64,000 nucleotides of DNA from Kordia sp. (GTDB lineage Bacteria; Bacteroidota; Bacteroidia; Flavobacteriales; Flavobacteriaceae), in the NCBI GenBank assembly GCA_002733415.1, contig NVVR01000004.1, positions 83,969 through 147,968 of the forward strand. Reading direction: 5' to 3'. The translations under genes were made by a program, and so were the position numbers. Position 1 is the first letter of the stretch, and every line of letters begins with the position of its first letter. The notes below the pieces were generated by a model, which worked only from the letters and a program-made list of their open reading frames with translations, ran no database searches and had not been told where the DNA came from. This document shows, piece by piece, positions 1 to 8,257 of the stretch.

Positions 1-34
1 AGATCTAATGCAAACATATATGTGATTGCGGGTG

Positions 35-64
35 CAAATATAAGAGGATTAATTAATTTATCAA
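35..64 (-). promoter_or_regulatory. Bacteroidota-type promoter reading leftwards out of the window
   Basis: Read on the minus strand there is TTG (complement of 62-64), a 19-bp spacer and TATATTTG (complement of 35-42). This matches the flavobacterial sigma-A promoter pattern TTG-N17-23-TAnnTTTG. It would drive a gene beyond the left edge, divergent from aroK. The arrangement is almost the same as at the SRP RNA promoter near 24.4 kb. Confidence 0.55.
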
Positions 65-137
65 GTCTTTTTTTTGATATTTTTAGAAATATTTTTAAGA
101 TATTTGTAATTAGTTAACTAAGAGTATTTAATAGAAT

Positions 138-656
138 ATGATTATTACATTATTAGGTTATATGGGGTCGGGTAAATCCACAATTGGGGTAAATTTAGCA
201 ACAATTTTAGGATATGAATTTATTGATTTGGATAATTTCATAGAAGAAAAGGAAAAGTTAAGTGTTAAAGATATTTTTAATGCTAAAGGAGAAATTTATT
301 TTAGAAGATTAGAAAATACTTGTTTGAAGGAAATTTATGCATTACAAAATAATGTGGTTTTATCTTTAGGAGGAGGAACTCCATGTTTTTCGGGAAATAT
401 TGAATTAATTAATTCAGAAAACTCAAAATCTATATATTTAAAGTTATTACCCAAAAGTTTAAGCGATAGGTTATTTAAAGAGAAGGAGCATAGACCACTA
501 ATTAACCACCTTAAAACAGAAGACGATTTAATAGAATTTATAGCAATACATTTATTTGAACGTCAAAGTTTTTATAATCAAGCATCAAGTATCATTTCTA
601 CTGATAATTTAACAATTAAAGAAACTGTAGAAAAAATAGTGAAAGTGTTATATTAA
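138..656 (+). CDS. aroK: shikimate kinase
   Basis: Phosphorylates shikimate with ATP to shikimate 3-phosphate, in the cytoplasmic chorismate pathway to aromatic amino acids. The 172-residue length is normal for the family. The P-loop GYMGSGKST is at residues 7-15, followed by FIDLD with the shikimate-binding Asp, the Arg pair of YFRRLE near residues 56-57, the GGGTP shikimate-binding loop at 78-82 and the lid-region EKEHRPL. The ATG start places the P-loop directly behind the first beta strand, as expected. The 3' end overlaps the convergent phosphoribosyltransferase gene by 9 bases. The family assignment is firm. Confidence 0.95.
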   Translation: MIITLLGYMGSGKSTIGVNLATILGYEFIDLDNFIEEKEKLSVKDIFNAKGEIYFRRLENTCLKEIYALQNNVVLSLGGGTPCFSGNIELINSENSKSIYLKLLPKSLSDRLFKEKEHRPLINHLKTEDDLIEFIAIHLFERQSFYNQASSIISTDNLTIKETVEKIVKVLY

Positions 657-1151
657 AACAGCTTGAGCAGTATTGTTGTTAAAAACGATTTCAACATGCT
701 CATTTATTGAGGTAGAAAGTGAAAGTCCTTTAAAATCGGCTTTTATAGGGAATTTTTTATGGTTCCTATTTATAAGTACAGCAGTTTTTAATTGTTTTAA
801 AGGAACGTTTAAAAAATGTTTTACCCCATATATTAATGTAGCACCAGAATGTAGTACATCATCTATTAATATTACAGACTCATTTGTATACTCTTCTATA
901 TTAATTGAAACAGTAACTTTATTAAGTAATTCTTTTTTGTTAATGAAAACCTCACAAAGAGTAATTTTTACATCAGAATAATCTGATATGGCTTGTTTGA
1001 GTTTTTCAGCAATTAAAAAACCGTTTTTTGAAATTCCAGCTAAAATAATTTTTGACTCATAAATATTACTTTCTAGAATTTGTAAAGCAATCCTTCTAAT
1101 TTTATGATTGATTTGAGTATTAGTAAGGATAATATTGTTTTTAGTTTTCAT
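648..1151 (-). CDS. PyrR-like phosphoribosyltransferase
   Basis: Type I phosphoribosyltransferase fold of 167 residues. The PRPP-binding signature VILIDDVLHSGATLIYGV is at about residues 93-110, and the N-terminal hood is short, as in PyrR and uracil or hypoxanthine phosphoribosyltransferases. In Flavobacteriaceae such genes beside aroK are usually annotated as phosphoribosyltransferase or PyrR. Whether this one is an enzyme or an RNA-binding regulator cannot be told from sequence, and no pyrimidine operon is adjacent. It converges on aroK with a short overlap and lies downstream of the S4-domain gene on the same strand (43-base gap), so the two may be cotranscribed. Confidence 0.85.
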   Translation of the reverse strand: MKTKNNIILTNTQINHKIRRIALQILESNIYESKIILAGISKNGFLIAEKLKQAISDYSDVKITLCEVFINKKELLNKVTVSINIEEYTNESVILIDDVLHSGATLIYGVKHFLNVPLKQLKTAVLINRNHKKFPIKADFKGLSLSTSINEHVEIVFNNNTAQAVLI

Positions 1152-1194
1152 AGTGTGTAATTGCTATATAAAAGTCCATTCAAAGTTAATTCTT

Positions 1195-1566
1195 TTATTC
1201 TTCTTCAGAGCCATAACCGTCAATATCTCGTCTGTCTTTTTTAGTAGGCCTACCGGCACCTTTTTTTCGATAATAATCTTTTGAGTACTTTAATAGTTCT
1301 AGGTGTTCAAAAGCCTCTTTTGGGGTGATGTCCTTTCGGTACATATCTGCTAATTTTGCACCAACTCTGTTTTGAGGAATATCTAAAACCTGTATAGTAT
1401 AGTTAATTTGATTTTTTCTGATATTAATTTTATCAGTAGCATAAACTTCACGAGAAGGTTTAACTTGAGTATCGTTAATGCGAATATGTCCTTTCTTACA
1501 AGCTTCAGTAGCGATACTTCTTGTTTTAAAGTAACGAATACACCATAAATATTTATCAACTCTCAT
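1195..1566 (-). CDS. S4-domain RNA-binding protein, HslR (Hsp15)-like
   Basis: A 123-residue protein starting MRVDKYLWCIRYFKTRS, the typical opening of the Hsp15/HslR S4 family, followed by the S4 fold (ACKKGHIRINDTQVKPSREVY) and a lysine/arginine-rich tail ending in acidic residues. Hsp15 binds stalled 50S subunits carrying nascent chains in E. coli; that role is inferred here. An upstream ATG at 1663-1665 is open but would add a hydrophobic leader foreign to the family and overlap the divergent lipoprotein gene, so the ATG at 1564-1566 is chosen. Confidence 0.88.
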   Translation of the reverse strand: MRVDKYLWCIRYFKTRSIATEACKKGHIRINDTQVKPSREVYATDKINIRKNQINYTIQVLDIPQNRVGAKLADMYRKDITPKEAFEHLELLKYSKDYYRKKGAGRPTKKDRRDIDGYGSEEE

Positions 1567-1637
1567 TTTATCTAAAATCAATGTTAAAATAAAAACAAAA
1601 GTAAGATAAAATTGTATCTTGCCGCCAAAATTGAGTA

Positions 1638-2552
1638 ATGATGAGTAGAATATTAAAAAGTACACTATTATTTTTTATTTTAATAGGTTTGTTTTCATGT
1701 AAAGATGATGATACTGTTACTATTTATGTAGTTCCTTATGCTGAACAGGAACCAGTTGATAATGCAGCAATAGTTGAATTTTTAACAAATAATTATTTTA
1801 ATGAGGAAGAGTTTATTGCTCCAGTTGTTAATTTTAGTTATGATATTGAGTTTTCTACCGATCAAATGGCTGGGAGTTATACAAGAACTCCATTAATTAA
1901 TTATGTAAATACAGTAATCAATAATTTTACTATTGAAACAAAAACGATTATAGTAAGTGATGTTGATCACACTTTATATATATTGAAAATTGTACAAGGT
2001 TTAGGAGCTGAGCAACCAAGGTTTTGTGACGAAGCATTGCTTTCATATGAAGGAATGACATTAGGGAAAGATGTTTTTGATAACGCATTAAATCCTGTTA
2101 AGTTAGATTTGTCAGGAACGGTTAAAGGTTTTTCGGAATCAGTTTCAGAGTTTAATATAGCTGATAATGTTGGTATTGTAGGTGATGGAACTTTTGATTA
2201 TCAAAATTTTGGAGTAGGGGCAGTATTTATGCCATCAGGCTTAGGGTATTATGCAAGTCCGGTAGGGAGTATCGCAGTATATTCTCCTTTAATTTTTAAA
2301 TTAAAGGTGTATGGTGCTACTGAATTAGATCATGATAGTGACGGGGTTCCTACTTATATTGAAGACCTAAATTCAGATCATGATTTAAATAATGATGATT
2401 CAGATTTAGATGGGGTACCTAACTATGTTGATACGAATGATGATAATGACCCTATATTGACGATAAATGAAGATATAGATGAAGATGGGGATCCTACAAA
2501 CGATGATACAGATGGGGATGGAATACCTAATTATTTAGATTCAGATAGTTAA
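1638..2552 (+). CDS. FKBP-type peptidyl-prolyl isomerase lipoprotein with calcium-binding repeats
   Basis: 304 residues. A signal peptide ends in a lipobox (GLFSC, Cys about 21), so the mature protein is predicted to be a lipoprotein. A divergent FKBP-like domain spans about residues 110-230: LSYEGMTLGKDVFDNALNPVKLDL, then VKGFSE and a PSGLGYY...SPLIFKLKVY end that parallels the classic FKBP C-terminal strands. The last 70 residues are Asp-rich thrombospondin type 3-like repeats (DHDSDGVP, DLDGVPNY, DGDGIPNY), which bind calcium in characterised proteins. A role in folding outer-membrane or periplasmic proteins is an inference. Divergent from the S4-domain gene, with about 70 bases between starts. 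Confidence 0.85.
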   Translation: MMSRILKSTLLFFILIGLFSCKDDDTVTIYVVPYAEQEPVDNAAIVEFLTNNYFNEEEFIAPVVNFSYDIEFSTDQMAGSYTRTPLINYVNTVINNFTIETKTIIVSDVDHTLYILKIVQGLGAEQPRFCDEALLSYEGMTLGKDVFDNALNPVKLDLSGTVKGFSESVSEFNIADNVGIVGDGTFDYQNFGVGAVFMPSGLGYYASPVGSIAVYSPLIFKLKVYGATELDHDSDGVPTYIEDLNSDHDLNNDDSDLDGVPNYVDTNDDNDPILTINEDIDEDGDPTNDDTDGDGIPNYLDSDS

Positions 2553-2572
2553 TAGAAAATATATTTGTAACT

Positions 2573-2585
2573 CTATTTCAGGACG
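2573..2585. repeat. isolated match to the IS3-element terminal repeat
   Basis: CTATTTCAGGACG here is identical to the complement of 57159-57171, the left terminal repeat of the dead IS3-family element. Extended to 19 bases (gtaactctatttcaggacg versus gtaagactatttcaggacg), 17 match. No IS body is attached, so this is probably a solo end or an excision scar. Confidence 0.45.
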
Positions 2586-2590
2586 GGACA

Positions 2591-2643
2591 AATCTTAAAT
2601 AAAAAAAGCTACACATATTGTGTAGCTTTTTTTATTTAAGATT
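2591..2643 (+). terminator. terminator with a 25-bp perfect stem
   Basis: A perfect inverted repeat with arms 2591-2615 and 2619-2643 and only three loop bases (TAT). The inner stem AGCTACACA/TGTGTAGCT is followed by seven Ts, so it should terminate transcription from the FKBP lipoprotein gene and, read the other way, from the AraC relic. Confidence 0.8.
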
Positions 2644-3075
2644 CTAGTTTACTCTCCTGTGTTTTGAAGGAGTCTGATTAGTAAAGTTTTTAAAAGCTAT
2701 ATTAAAAGTTGATTTTGAATTAAATCCTACTTACTGATTGTTTCAATGGTATACTGTTTAAATTTAGGGGTATTAATATCTTTTTTGCTTTTTCAATTCT
2801 ATAATAATTTATAAAACAGCAAAATTTTGTTGAAATTCAGTATTGATATTATTTGATATGTATTTACTGTTTAATTTATTGATTTGTCTAGTTTATGTAC
2901 AGTTAGGGAGGGACCCAGGTACAAATCTTCTATTGACATTACAGTAATAATTCTCTCTTTTAAACCATTAGTATTTAATGGTTTTTCTTCTTCTGAAAAA
3001 TCGGTGTTATCTTATTTAAATTTTAGTTGCTTAATACCGTTGATTCCAATATAAATACCCTAAATGGTAGGTGTA
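2644..3075 (-). pseudogene. relic of an AraC-family regulator with an N-terminal membrane part
   Basis: Read on the minus strand, pieces in different frames line up in order as an AraC-type regulator. First comes a membrane-exit piece YIGINGIKQLKFK. Next is a linker and HTH start, IITVMSIEDLYLGPSLTVHKL. Then come LNSKYISNNINTEFQQNF, INYYRIEKAKKILI, KQYTIETISK and the C-terminus VGFNSKSTFNIAFKNFTNQ with stop at 2644-2646. At least three frameshifts and several stops separate the pieces, so no functional product is possible. The order and motifs (NYYRIEKAK, VGF-S-S-F--AFK) are characteristic of flavobacterial AraC regulators. The 5' end is uncertain. Confidence 0.65.
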
Positions 3076-3149
3076 AATTAATAAGATCAGAAAACTTATT
3101 AAAGTAAAGCCCTATAATAAAAAGTATATATCACAAAATATAATGTAAC

Positions 3150-3443
3150 ATCCACTATAGATATAATCCATTAAGTGGAGGTTCAGGTTCGGATCAACAA
3201 TCATGATTTTCAGTAGGAGTTTCTAATGACGGTACAAATATGGCTAATTTTTTAAGTATGACAGTTTCGGCTGATGATACATTAGGAGCGATTGGGGAAG
3301 TAACTACTATAGTAGCAAATTTTCCTTTGTCTGTAATCCCTTGGGTTTCTGTGACGATTAAATTATGAGGTAGTGGTAGTAACCATCAAAGTGGTTTTAC
3401 TATTGATAAAACAAATTATATGACCATTATTGGGTTAAGTTAG
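3150..3443 (+). pseudogene. decayed gene of unknown function with two in-frame TGA codons
   Basis: In one frame the DNA reads SGGSGSDQQS-stop-FSVGVSNDGTNMANF, continuing through SADDTLGAIGEV to VTIKL-stop-GSGSNHQSGF and IGLS before a TAG at 3441-3443. The stops are TGA at 3204-3206 and 3366-3368; both sit where a tryptophan would fit. No start codon or family was recognised. The residue pattern (Gly/Ser/Asn-rich beta) suggests a surface or appendage protein, but this is a guess. A terminator follows. Confidence 0.45.
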
Positions 3444-3492
3444 TTGTTATGAGAATGTTTTGTGTAAATTTCTCATAGTTAATTTTGAGTAG

Positions 3493-3520
3493 AAGGGTTT
3501 TGCATAAGCAAAACCCTTTT
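3493..3520 (+). terminator. intrinsic terminator
   Basis: Stem AAGGGTTTTGC (3493-3503) / GCAAAACCCTT (3508-3518) with loop ATAA, followed by Ts on the plus strand. It would end transcription of the decayed plus-strand gene before it runs into clpB. Confidence 0.7.
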
Positions 3521-3540
3521 AATTTTTATGTAATTAAGAT

Positions 3541-6120
3541 CTAATTTCTAAAAACCAATTCATCCTCAAATGCATCTAAAAGTATAGCGCTATTTGTTGT
3601 AATTTTACCAGATAGAATTTCTTTAGACAATTTATTAAGAACCAGCTTTTGTATTACTCTTTTCACTGGCCGTGCTCCAAATTGTGGATCGTATCCTTTA
3701 TCTGCTAATAGTTTAATAGCTTCTTCAGTAGCGTCTAAAGTAATTTGCTGTTCACCAACTAGTTTTTTAATCCAGTTTAATTGTAGATGCACAATTTTTT
3801 CAATTTCTGATTTACCTAACGGAGTAAACAATACAATATCGTCTATTCGGTTAATGAATTCCGGACGTACGGTTTGTTTTAATAATCCGAGCACCTCAAT
3901 TTTTGCAGCTTCTATTGCTGTGTCCATATTAGGAATTGCTGTAAATTTATCCTCGATAATTTCACTTCCTATATTGGAAGTCATTATAATTATCGTGTTT
4001 TTAAAATCAGCAACACGTCCTTTGTTATCGGTTAATCTTCCCTCGTCTAAAACTTGAAGAAGAATATTAAAAGTGTCAGGATGTGCTTTTTCAATTTCAT
4101 CTAATAAAACAACTGAGTAGGGACTTTGTCGTACCGCTTCGGTTAATTGGCCACCTTCATCATAGCCTACATATCCAGGAGGAGCACCTACCAATCTACT
4201 AACAGAATGTTTTTCTTGATACTCACTCATGTCAATCCTAGTCATGGCATTTTCATCATCAAATAGGTATTGAGCAAGTGCTTTAGCCAGTTCTGTTTTT
4301 CCAACACCTGTAGTACCAAGGAATAAGAAGGTTCCAATTGGTTTTTTAGGGTCTTGTAAGCCGGCTCTTGAACGACGAATGGCATCTGAAACAGCTTCAA
4401 TTGCTTCGTTTTGTCCAACCACTCGTTTGTGTAACTCAGTTTCTAACTGTAATAATTTTTCTCGTTCTGATTGGAGCATTTTTGTAACAGGAATTCCAGT
4501 CCATTTAGCTACAATTTCTGCAATATCATCAGTAGTGACCTCTTCCTTTATTAAAGCATTTTCCTGCTGTTTTTCTAAAGTCAATTTTAATAAATTCAGT
4601 TTTTCTTGAGTGTCTTTAATTTTACCGTATCGTAGTTCTGCAACAGTACCGTAGTCGCCATCTCTTTCCGCTCTTTCGGCTTCTAATTTATAATTTTCAA
4701 TAGCTTCTTTTGCTTCTTGCACCTCATCTACAATGGCTTTTTCACTTTCCCATTTTGCATTAATGACATTGCGTTTATCTTTTAAATTGGCTAATTCATG
4801 ATGTAATGCTTTTAATTTTACTTTATCATTTTCGCGTTTAATAGCTTCAACTTCAATTTCTAGTTGCATTATTTTTCTATCAAAGGCGTCTAGCTCTTCT
4901 GGCTTAGAATTCATTTCCATGCGTAATTTTGAAGCAGCTTCGTCAATTAAATCAATGGCTTTATCTGGTAAAAAACGATTGGTGATATAGCGTTGTGATA
5001 ATTTTACTGCAGCTATTATTGCCTCATCTTTTATTTGTACTTTATGATGTGCTTCATACTTTTCTTTAATACCTCTTAAAATGGAAATTGCACTTTCGGT
5101 ATCTGGTTCATCGACTATAATCTTTTGAAAGCGACGTTCTAAAGCTTTGTCTTTCTCAAAATGTTTCTGGTACTCATCTAAGGTGGTTGCGCCTATAGCT
5201 CTTAGTTCACCTCTTGCCAATGCTGGTTTCAAAATGTTAGCGGCATCCATAGCACCTTGTCCGCCACCAGCGCCTACCAAGGTGTGTATTTCATCAATAA
5301 ATAGTACAATATCACCATCTGAAGTGGTTACTTCCTTAATAACAGCCTTCAATCGTTCTTCAAATTCTCCCTTAAATTTAGCGCCGGCAATCAATGCCCC
5401 CATATCTAAAGAGAAAATAACTTTGTCTTTTAGATTATCGGGTACATCTCCTTGAATAATCCTGTGTGCTAATCCTTCTGCAATGGCCGTTTTTCCAACA
5501 CCTGGTTCACCAACTAATATTGGATTGTTTTTTGTGCGTCTCGATAATATTTGAAGAATTCGTCGTATTTCTTCATCACGACCTATAACGGGATCTAATT
5601 TTCCAGTTTCAGCTAATTCATTAAGGTTGAGTGCGTATTTATTCAAGGAGTTGTAGGTTTCTTCTGCAGACTGTGATGTTACTCGTTCTCCTTTTCTTAA
5701 TTCAATAATAGCACTTTCTAATGCTTTAAGTGTAACGCCTTGATCTTTTAAAATTTGTGCTACTTTACTTTTTGATTTGAAAATAGCAATGATTATATGT
5801 TCAATAGACACGAATTCATCATCCATTTTTTTAGCAATGATTGACGCGTCGTTTAAAGTACTTGTTGTTATTCTGGATAATTGAACTGAACTATCAGTTA
5901 CCTTGGAATAACTTTTAAGTTGACTATCTAATAACTGCTCAAACAATTGAATATTTACATTCAATTTCTTTAATAAATAAGGAACGACATTTTCATCAGT
6001 AGTTAAAATAGACTTAAAAATGTGTTCGTTTTGTATTTCCTGATGTTCATTCTCTTGTGCAATCAATTGTGCTTGTTGAATGACTTCTTGTGATTTTATA
6101 GTGTAATTATTGAAATTCAT
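3541..6120 (-). CDS. clpB: ATP-dependent disaggregase ClpB
   Basis: Cytoplasmic AAA+ hexamer that threads aggregated proteins together with DnaK. The 859 residues are full length. The Clp-N domain (about 1-145) is followed by the first AAA+ module with Walker A GEPGVGKT at 204-211 and Walker [10 protein letters not shown], and the long coiled-coil middle domain (about 405-530) that separates ClpB from ClpA/ClpC. The second module has [21 protein letters not shown], the sensor GARPVKR and the C-terminal domain. There is no ClpP-recognition tripeptide loop that I can see. It is monocistronic, with a 260-base gap upstream. No CIRCE element was recognised. Confidence 0.97.
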   Translation of the reverse strand: MNFNNYTIKSQEVIQQAQLIAQENEHQEIQNEHIFKSILTTDENVVPYLLKKLNVNIQLFEQLLDSQLKSYSKVTDSSVQLSRITTSTLNDASIIAKKMDDEFVSIEHIIIAIFKSKSKVAQILKDQGVTLKALESAIIELRKGERVTSQSAEETYNSLNKYALNLNELAETGKLDPVIGRDEEIRRILQILSRRTKNNPILVGEPGVGKTAIAEGLAHRIIQGDVPDNLKDKVIFSLDMGALIAGAKFKGEFEERLKAVIKEVTTSDGDIVLFIDEIHTLVGAGGGQGAMDAANILKPALARGELRAIGATTLDEYQKHFEKDKALERRFQKIIVDEPDTESAISILRGIKEKYEAHHKVQIKDEAIIAAVKLSQRYITNRFLPDKAIDLIDEAASKLRMEMNSKPEELDAFDRKIMQLEIEVEAIKRENDKVKLKALHHELANLKDKRNVINAKWESEKAIVDEVQEAKEAIENYKLEAERAERDGDYGTVAELRYGKIKDTQEKLNLLKLTLEKQQENALIKEEVTTDDIAEIVAKWTGIPVTKMLQSEREKLLQLETELHKRVVGQNEAIEAVSDAIRRSRAGLQDPKKPIGTFLFLGTTGVGKTELAKALAQYLFDDENAMTRIDMSEYQEKHSVSRLVGAPPGYVGYDEGGQLTEAVRQSPYSVVLLDEIEKAHPDTFNILLQVLDEGRLTDNKGRVADFKNTIIIMTSNIGSEIIEDKFTAIPNMDTAIEAAKIEVLGLLKQTVRPEFINRIDDIVLFTPLGKSEIEKIVHLQLNWIKKLVGEQQITLDATEEAIKLLADKGYDPQFGARPVKRVIQKLVLNKLSKEILSGKITTNSAILLDAFEDELVFRN

Positions 6121-6326
6121 TGTAATTATATTTATTTCTCGAAAATATTTTCAACTAAGGGTATATATTATTTATACCTAGTTCATGTTACTTTTTCGAG
6201 AACTTGTTTTATGTTATAAGTTTATCAAGGATTAGTCCAAAGGGAAAAGCAGTCATTTTGACCTGTTTAACCGAAATTTTTAATGACTATTTGACGTTAA
6301 GTCGTTGTAAAAACAACTAACATTTA

Positions 6327-6355
6327 TTGAGATATAAATTAATAGTTTAACTTTG
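6327..6355 (+). promoter_or_regulatory. promoter of the tail-collar-like gene
   Basis: TTG at 6327-6329, an 18-bp spacer and TAACTTTG at 6348-6355 fit the flavobacterial promoter pattern. Transcription would start near 6360, about 20 bases before the ATG at 6382. Confidence 0.6.
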
Positions 6356-6381
6356 TGGTTCTAACTAATATAATTTAAAGG

Positions 6382-6969
6382 ATGAAAAAAAAATTACACA
6401 AATTAACATTAATAATCGGCTTATTATTTAGCGGATTAGTAAGTGCCCAGGACCCTTTTATTGGTGAAATAAAAATGTTTGGGGGGAATTTTGCACCTCA
6501 AGGTTACGCGCTATGTAATGGACAGTTACTTGCTATTGCACAAAATACAGCATTATTTTCTCTTTTGGGAACTACCTACGGTGGAGATGGACAAACTACA
6601 TTTGCCTTACCTGATCTAAGAGGTAGAGTACCTATTCATGCAGGTACAGGTATTGGTTTAACACCAAGGAACTTAGGTTCAACGGGAGGTTCAGAAACCA
6701 ATACATTAACAATAGGTCAAATGCCGGCTCATAATCATACGGTAAATGTTGTTACTGCAAATGGAAATCAAATAAATCCATCAGGTAACATGCTTGCAAA
6801 TTCAGGGCTTTTTGATACAGATTTTTCAGATGCCGCATCACCAAATGCAACATTGAATTCAGCAACAGTTAATGACTCAGGTAGTAATCAGTCAGTTAAC
6901 AATGTGCAACCATACACAACGATTAATTATATAATAGCATTAATTGGGATATATCCTTCTCAAAATTAA
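6382..6969 (+). CDS. secreted phage tail-collar (microcystin-dependent protein) family protein
   Basis: 195 residues with a clear signal peptide (MKKKLHKLTLIIGLLFSGLVSAQ). The mature part begins with the family hallmark FIGEIKMFGGNFAPQGYALCNGQLL, then LFSLLGTTYGGDGQTTFALPDLRGRVP and MPAHNHT. Homologues are tail-fibre collar domains in phages and MdpB-type proteins in bacteria. The signal peptide indicates export rather than assembly on a phage tail, and no other phage gene is nearby. The T9SS-sorted protein 12 bases downstream makes a two-gene operon likely. The function of the exported form is not known to me. Confidence 0.85.
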   Translation: MKKKLHKLTLIIGLLFSGLVSAQDPFIGEIKMFGGNFAPQGYALCNGQLLAIAQNTALFSLLGTTYGGDGQTTFALPDLRGRVPIHAGTGIGLTPRNLGSTGGSETNTLTIGQMPAHNHTVNVVTANGNQINPSGNMLANSGLFDTDFSDAASPNATLNSATVNDSGSNQSVNNVQPYTTINYIIALIGIYPSQN

Positions 6970-6981
6970 TACATAAGAATC

Positions 6982-7668
6982 ATGATGAAAAAAATATTAT
7001 TATTAATTTTTATGTGCATTTGTCAATATAGTATTGGGCAAGTGCAATATGCAGGATGTTCAGCAGCTATACCGGGGCCTTATCCTTATACATTAACTTT
7101 ATCAGGAACAGTAGATGATGGAGGAATTATACGTAATACTTATACAAGTGCTTTACCTGGGTCTTCGTGTGGTGCAGGTGTATGCGCTTTTAGAATAAAT
7201 TGGAGTTTAGCTAACACTAGATGGGAAATTACATTAAGTACTGATGGAGGAGCTACTTTTCCAGCTCCTCAAATATTATATTATAATGTTGCTGCTTCAG
7301 AACCAAATCCCCCTAGTATAAACTTAGGTCTTTGGGTAGATAACCTTGGAGGAGGTTGCGGAGGTGATGGAAGTATAGCAATACTTACGGGTGATGTGCA
7401 AGATCAGGTTTTAAGTATAACAGAAGCAAATGTTTTAGCTAAGGAAATTATAATATATCCTAACCCTGTTAGTAATGTATTGAATATAAAATCTTTGAAA
7501 CATGTAATTAAAGAGGTTACAATTTACTCTATTTTAGGAAAAAGAATAAATCATATAGTTTCTAACTTTAGTCATATTAATGTGTCTTCATTATCGAAAG
7601 GTATGTATTTAGTTCAAATTGAAACTACTGATGGAGTTATCCTTAATAAAAAGTTACTAGTTAATTAA
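6982..7668 (+). CDS. small secreted protein with T9SS type A sorting domain
   Basis: 228 residues. A signal peptide (ends YSIGQ) is followed by a Cys- and Gly-rich domain of about 125 residues with no family that I recognise (Cys in AGCSAA, SSCGAGVCAF, GGGCGG). The C-terminal T9SS sorting domain spans about 150-228 and shows the canonical IYPNPVSNVLNI, VTIYSILGK, LSKGMYLVQI and KKLLVN blocks. It is therefore predicted to cross the outer membrane through the type IX system and be anchored or released. Directly downstream of the tail-collar-like gene and probably cotranscribed with it. Confidence 0.85.
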   Translation: MMKKILLLIFMCICQYSIGQVQYAGCSAAIPGPYPYTLTLSGTVDDGGIIRNTYTSALPGSSCGAGVCAFRINWSLANTRWEITLSTDGGATFPAPQILYYNVAASEPNPPSINLGLWVDNLGGGCGGDGSIAILTGDVQDQVLSITEANVLAKEIIIYPNPVSNVLNIKSLKHVIKEVTIYSILGKRINHIVSNFSHINVSSLSKGMYLVQIETTDGVILNKKLLVN

Positions 7669-7694
7669 TATATTTTAACTAGTATTTTAATATT

Positions 7695-7730
7695 AATGGT
7701 CTTATTTTTAAATAAGACCATTTTTTTTGT
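7695..7730 (+). terminator. intrinsic terminator
   Basis: Stem AATGGTCTTATTT (7695-7707) / AAATAAGACCATT (7710-7722) followed by a run of Ts. It ends the 6382-7668 operon. An ATG at 7696 inside the stem is open to the ytxJ frame but is not a credible start. Confidence 0.85.
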
Positions 7731-7797
7731 TATTTCATTAACAGTTTTATGTAAGTATTCTGCTTATTTTTGCACTAAAAGAAAAGATAAAGTATAT

Positions 7798-8187
7798 ATG
7801 GGGTTACTTAATAAAATATTTGGTGGGTCTACTGAGGGGAAAGAAGAAAAGGTATTGCCTTGGCTTTTTTTAACTTCAGAGAGTCAGTTGGAGGAAATAA
7901 AAAGTAAATCTTTTGAGAGAACTCAAGTGATATTTAAACATTCTACTCGATGTAGTATAAGTAGTATTTCAATGAATAAATTCGTTAAAAACTATAACAT
8001 ACCTCAAGAAGATGCTGATTTGTATTATTTAGATTTATTGAATTACAGGTCAGTTTCTGATGAAGTAGGACATGCCTTTCAAGTGATGCATCAATCGCCA
8101 CAAGTTATAGTTGTAAAAAATGGTGAAGCAGTTTATAACGCTTCTCATTACGCAATACAAACGGATAAAATTCTGGAATTGATTTAA
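7798..8187 (+). CDS. ytxJ: bacillithiol-system redox protein YtxJ (monothiol bacilliredoxin)
   Basis: 129 residues with a thioredoxin-like fold. The motif FKHSTRCSISSISMNKF carries a single cysteine, then YYLDLLNYRSVSDEVGHAFQVMHQSPQVIVVKNG, where the cis-Pro precedes the last strands. YtxJ proteins are thought to reverse bacillithiolation of protein thiols; a bacillithiol-making relative is therefore implied, but no synthesis gene is in the window. The ATG at 7798 is chosen because the longer frame begins inside the upstream terminator and a TAttTTTG -7 box lies at 7765-7772. Confidence 0.87.
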   Translation: MGLLNKIFGGSTEGKEEKVLPWLFLTSESQLEEIKSKSFERTQVIFKHSTRCSISSISMNKFVKNYNIPQEDADLYYLDLLNYRSVSDEVGHAFQVMHQSPQVIVVKNGEAVYNASHYAIQTDKILELI

Positions 8188-8222
8188 TTTCCCTCAAAGA
8201 ATTAAAATATTTTTATAATAAC

Positions 8223-8248
8223 AAAAGCGACCTAATTAGGTCGCTTTT
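8223..8248. terminator. bidirectional terminator
   Basis: A perfect 26-bp palindrome centred on CCTAATTAGG with A-tracts on one side and Ts on the other. It lies between the convergent ytxJ and macroglobulin/plug genes and should stop transcription from both. Confidence 0.85.
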
Positions 8249-8257
8249 AATTAAATT

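Noticed and set aside
1567..1665. N-terminal extension of the S4-domain protein giving a membrane-like segment
   Set aside because: It overlaps the divergent lipoprotein gene start, and the family begins at MRVDKYLW, matching the ATG at 1566.
6382..6969. Prophage remnant, because of the tail-collar domain
   Set aside because: There is a signal peptide, a normal host-type promoter and no other phage gene within 60 kb.
7696..7797. Longer ytxJ frame starting at 7696 with an apparent hydrophobic leader
   Set aside because: The first ATG lies inside the terminator stem of the upstream gene, and a -7 box at 7765-7772 makes the ATG at 7798 the likely start.
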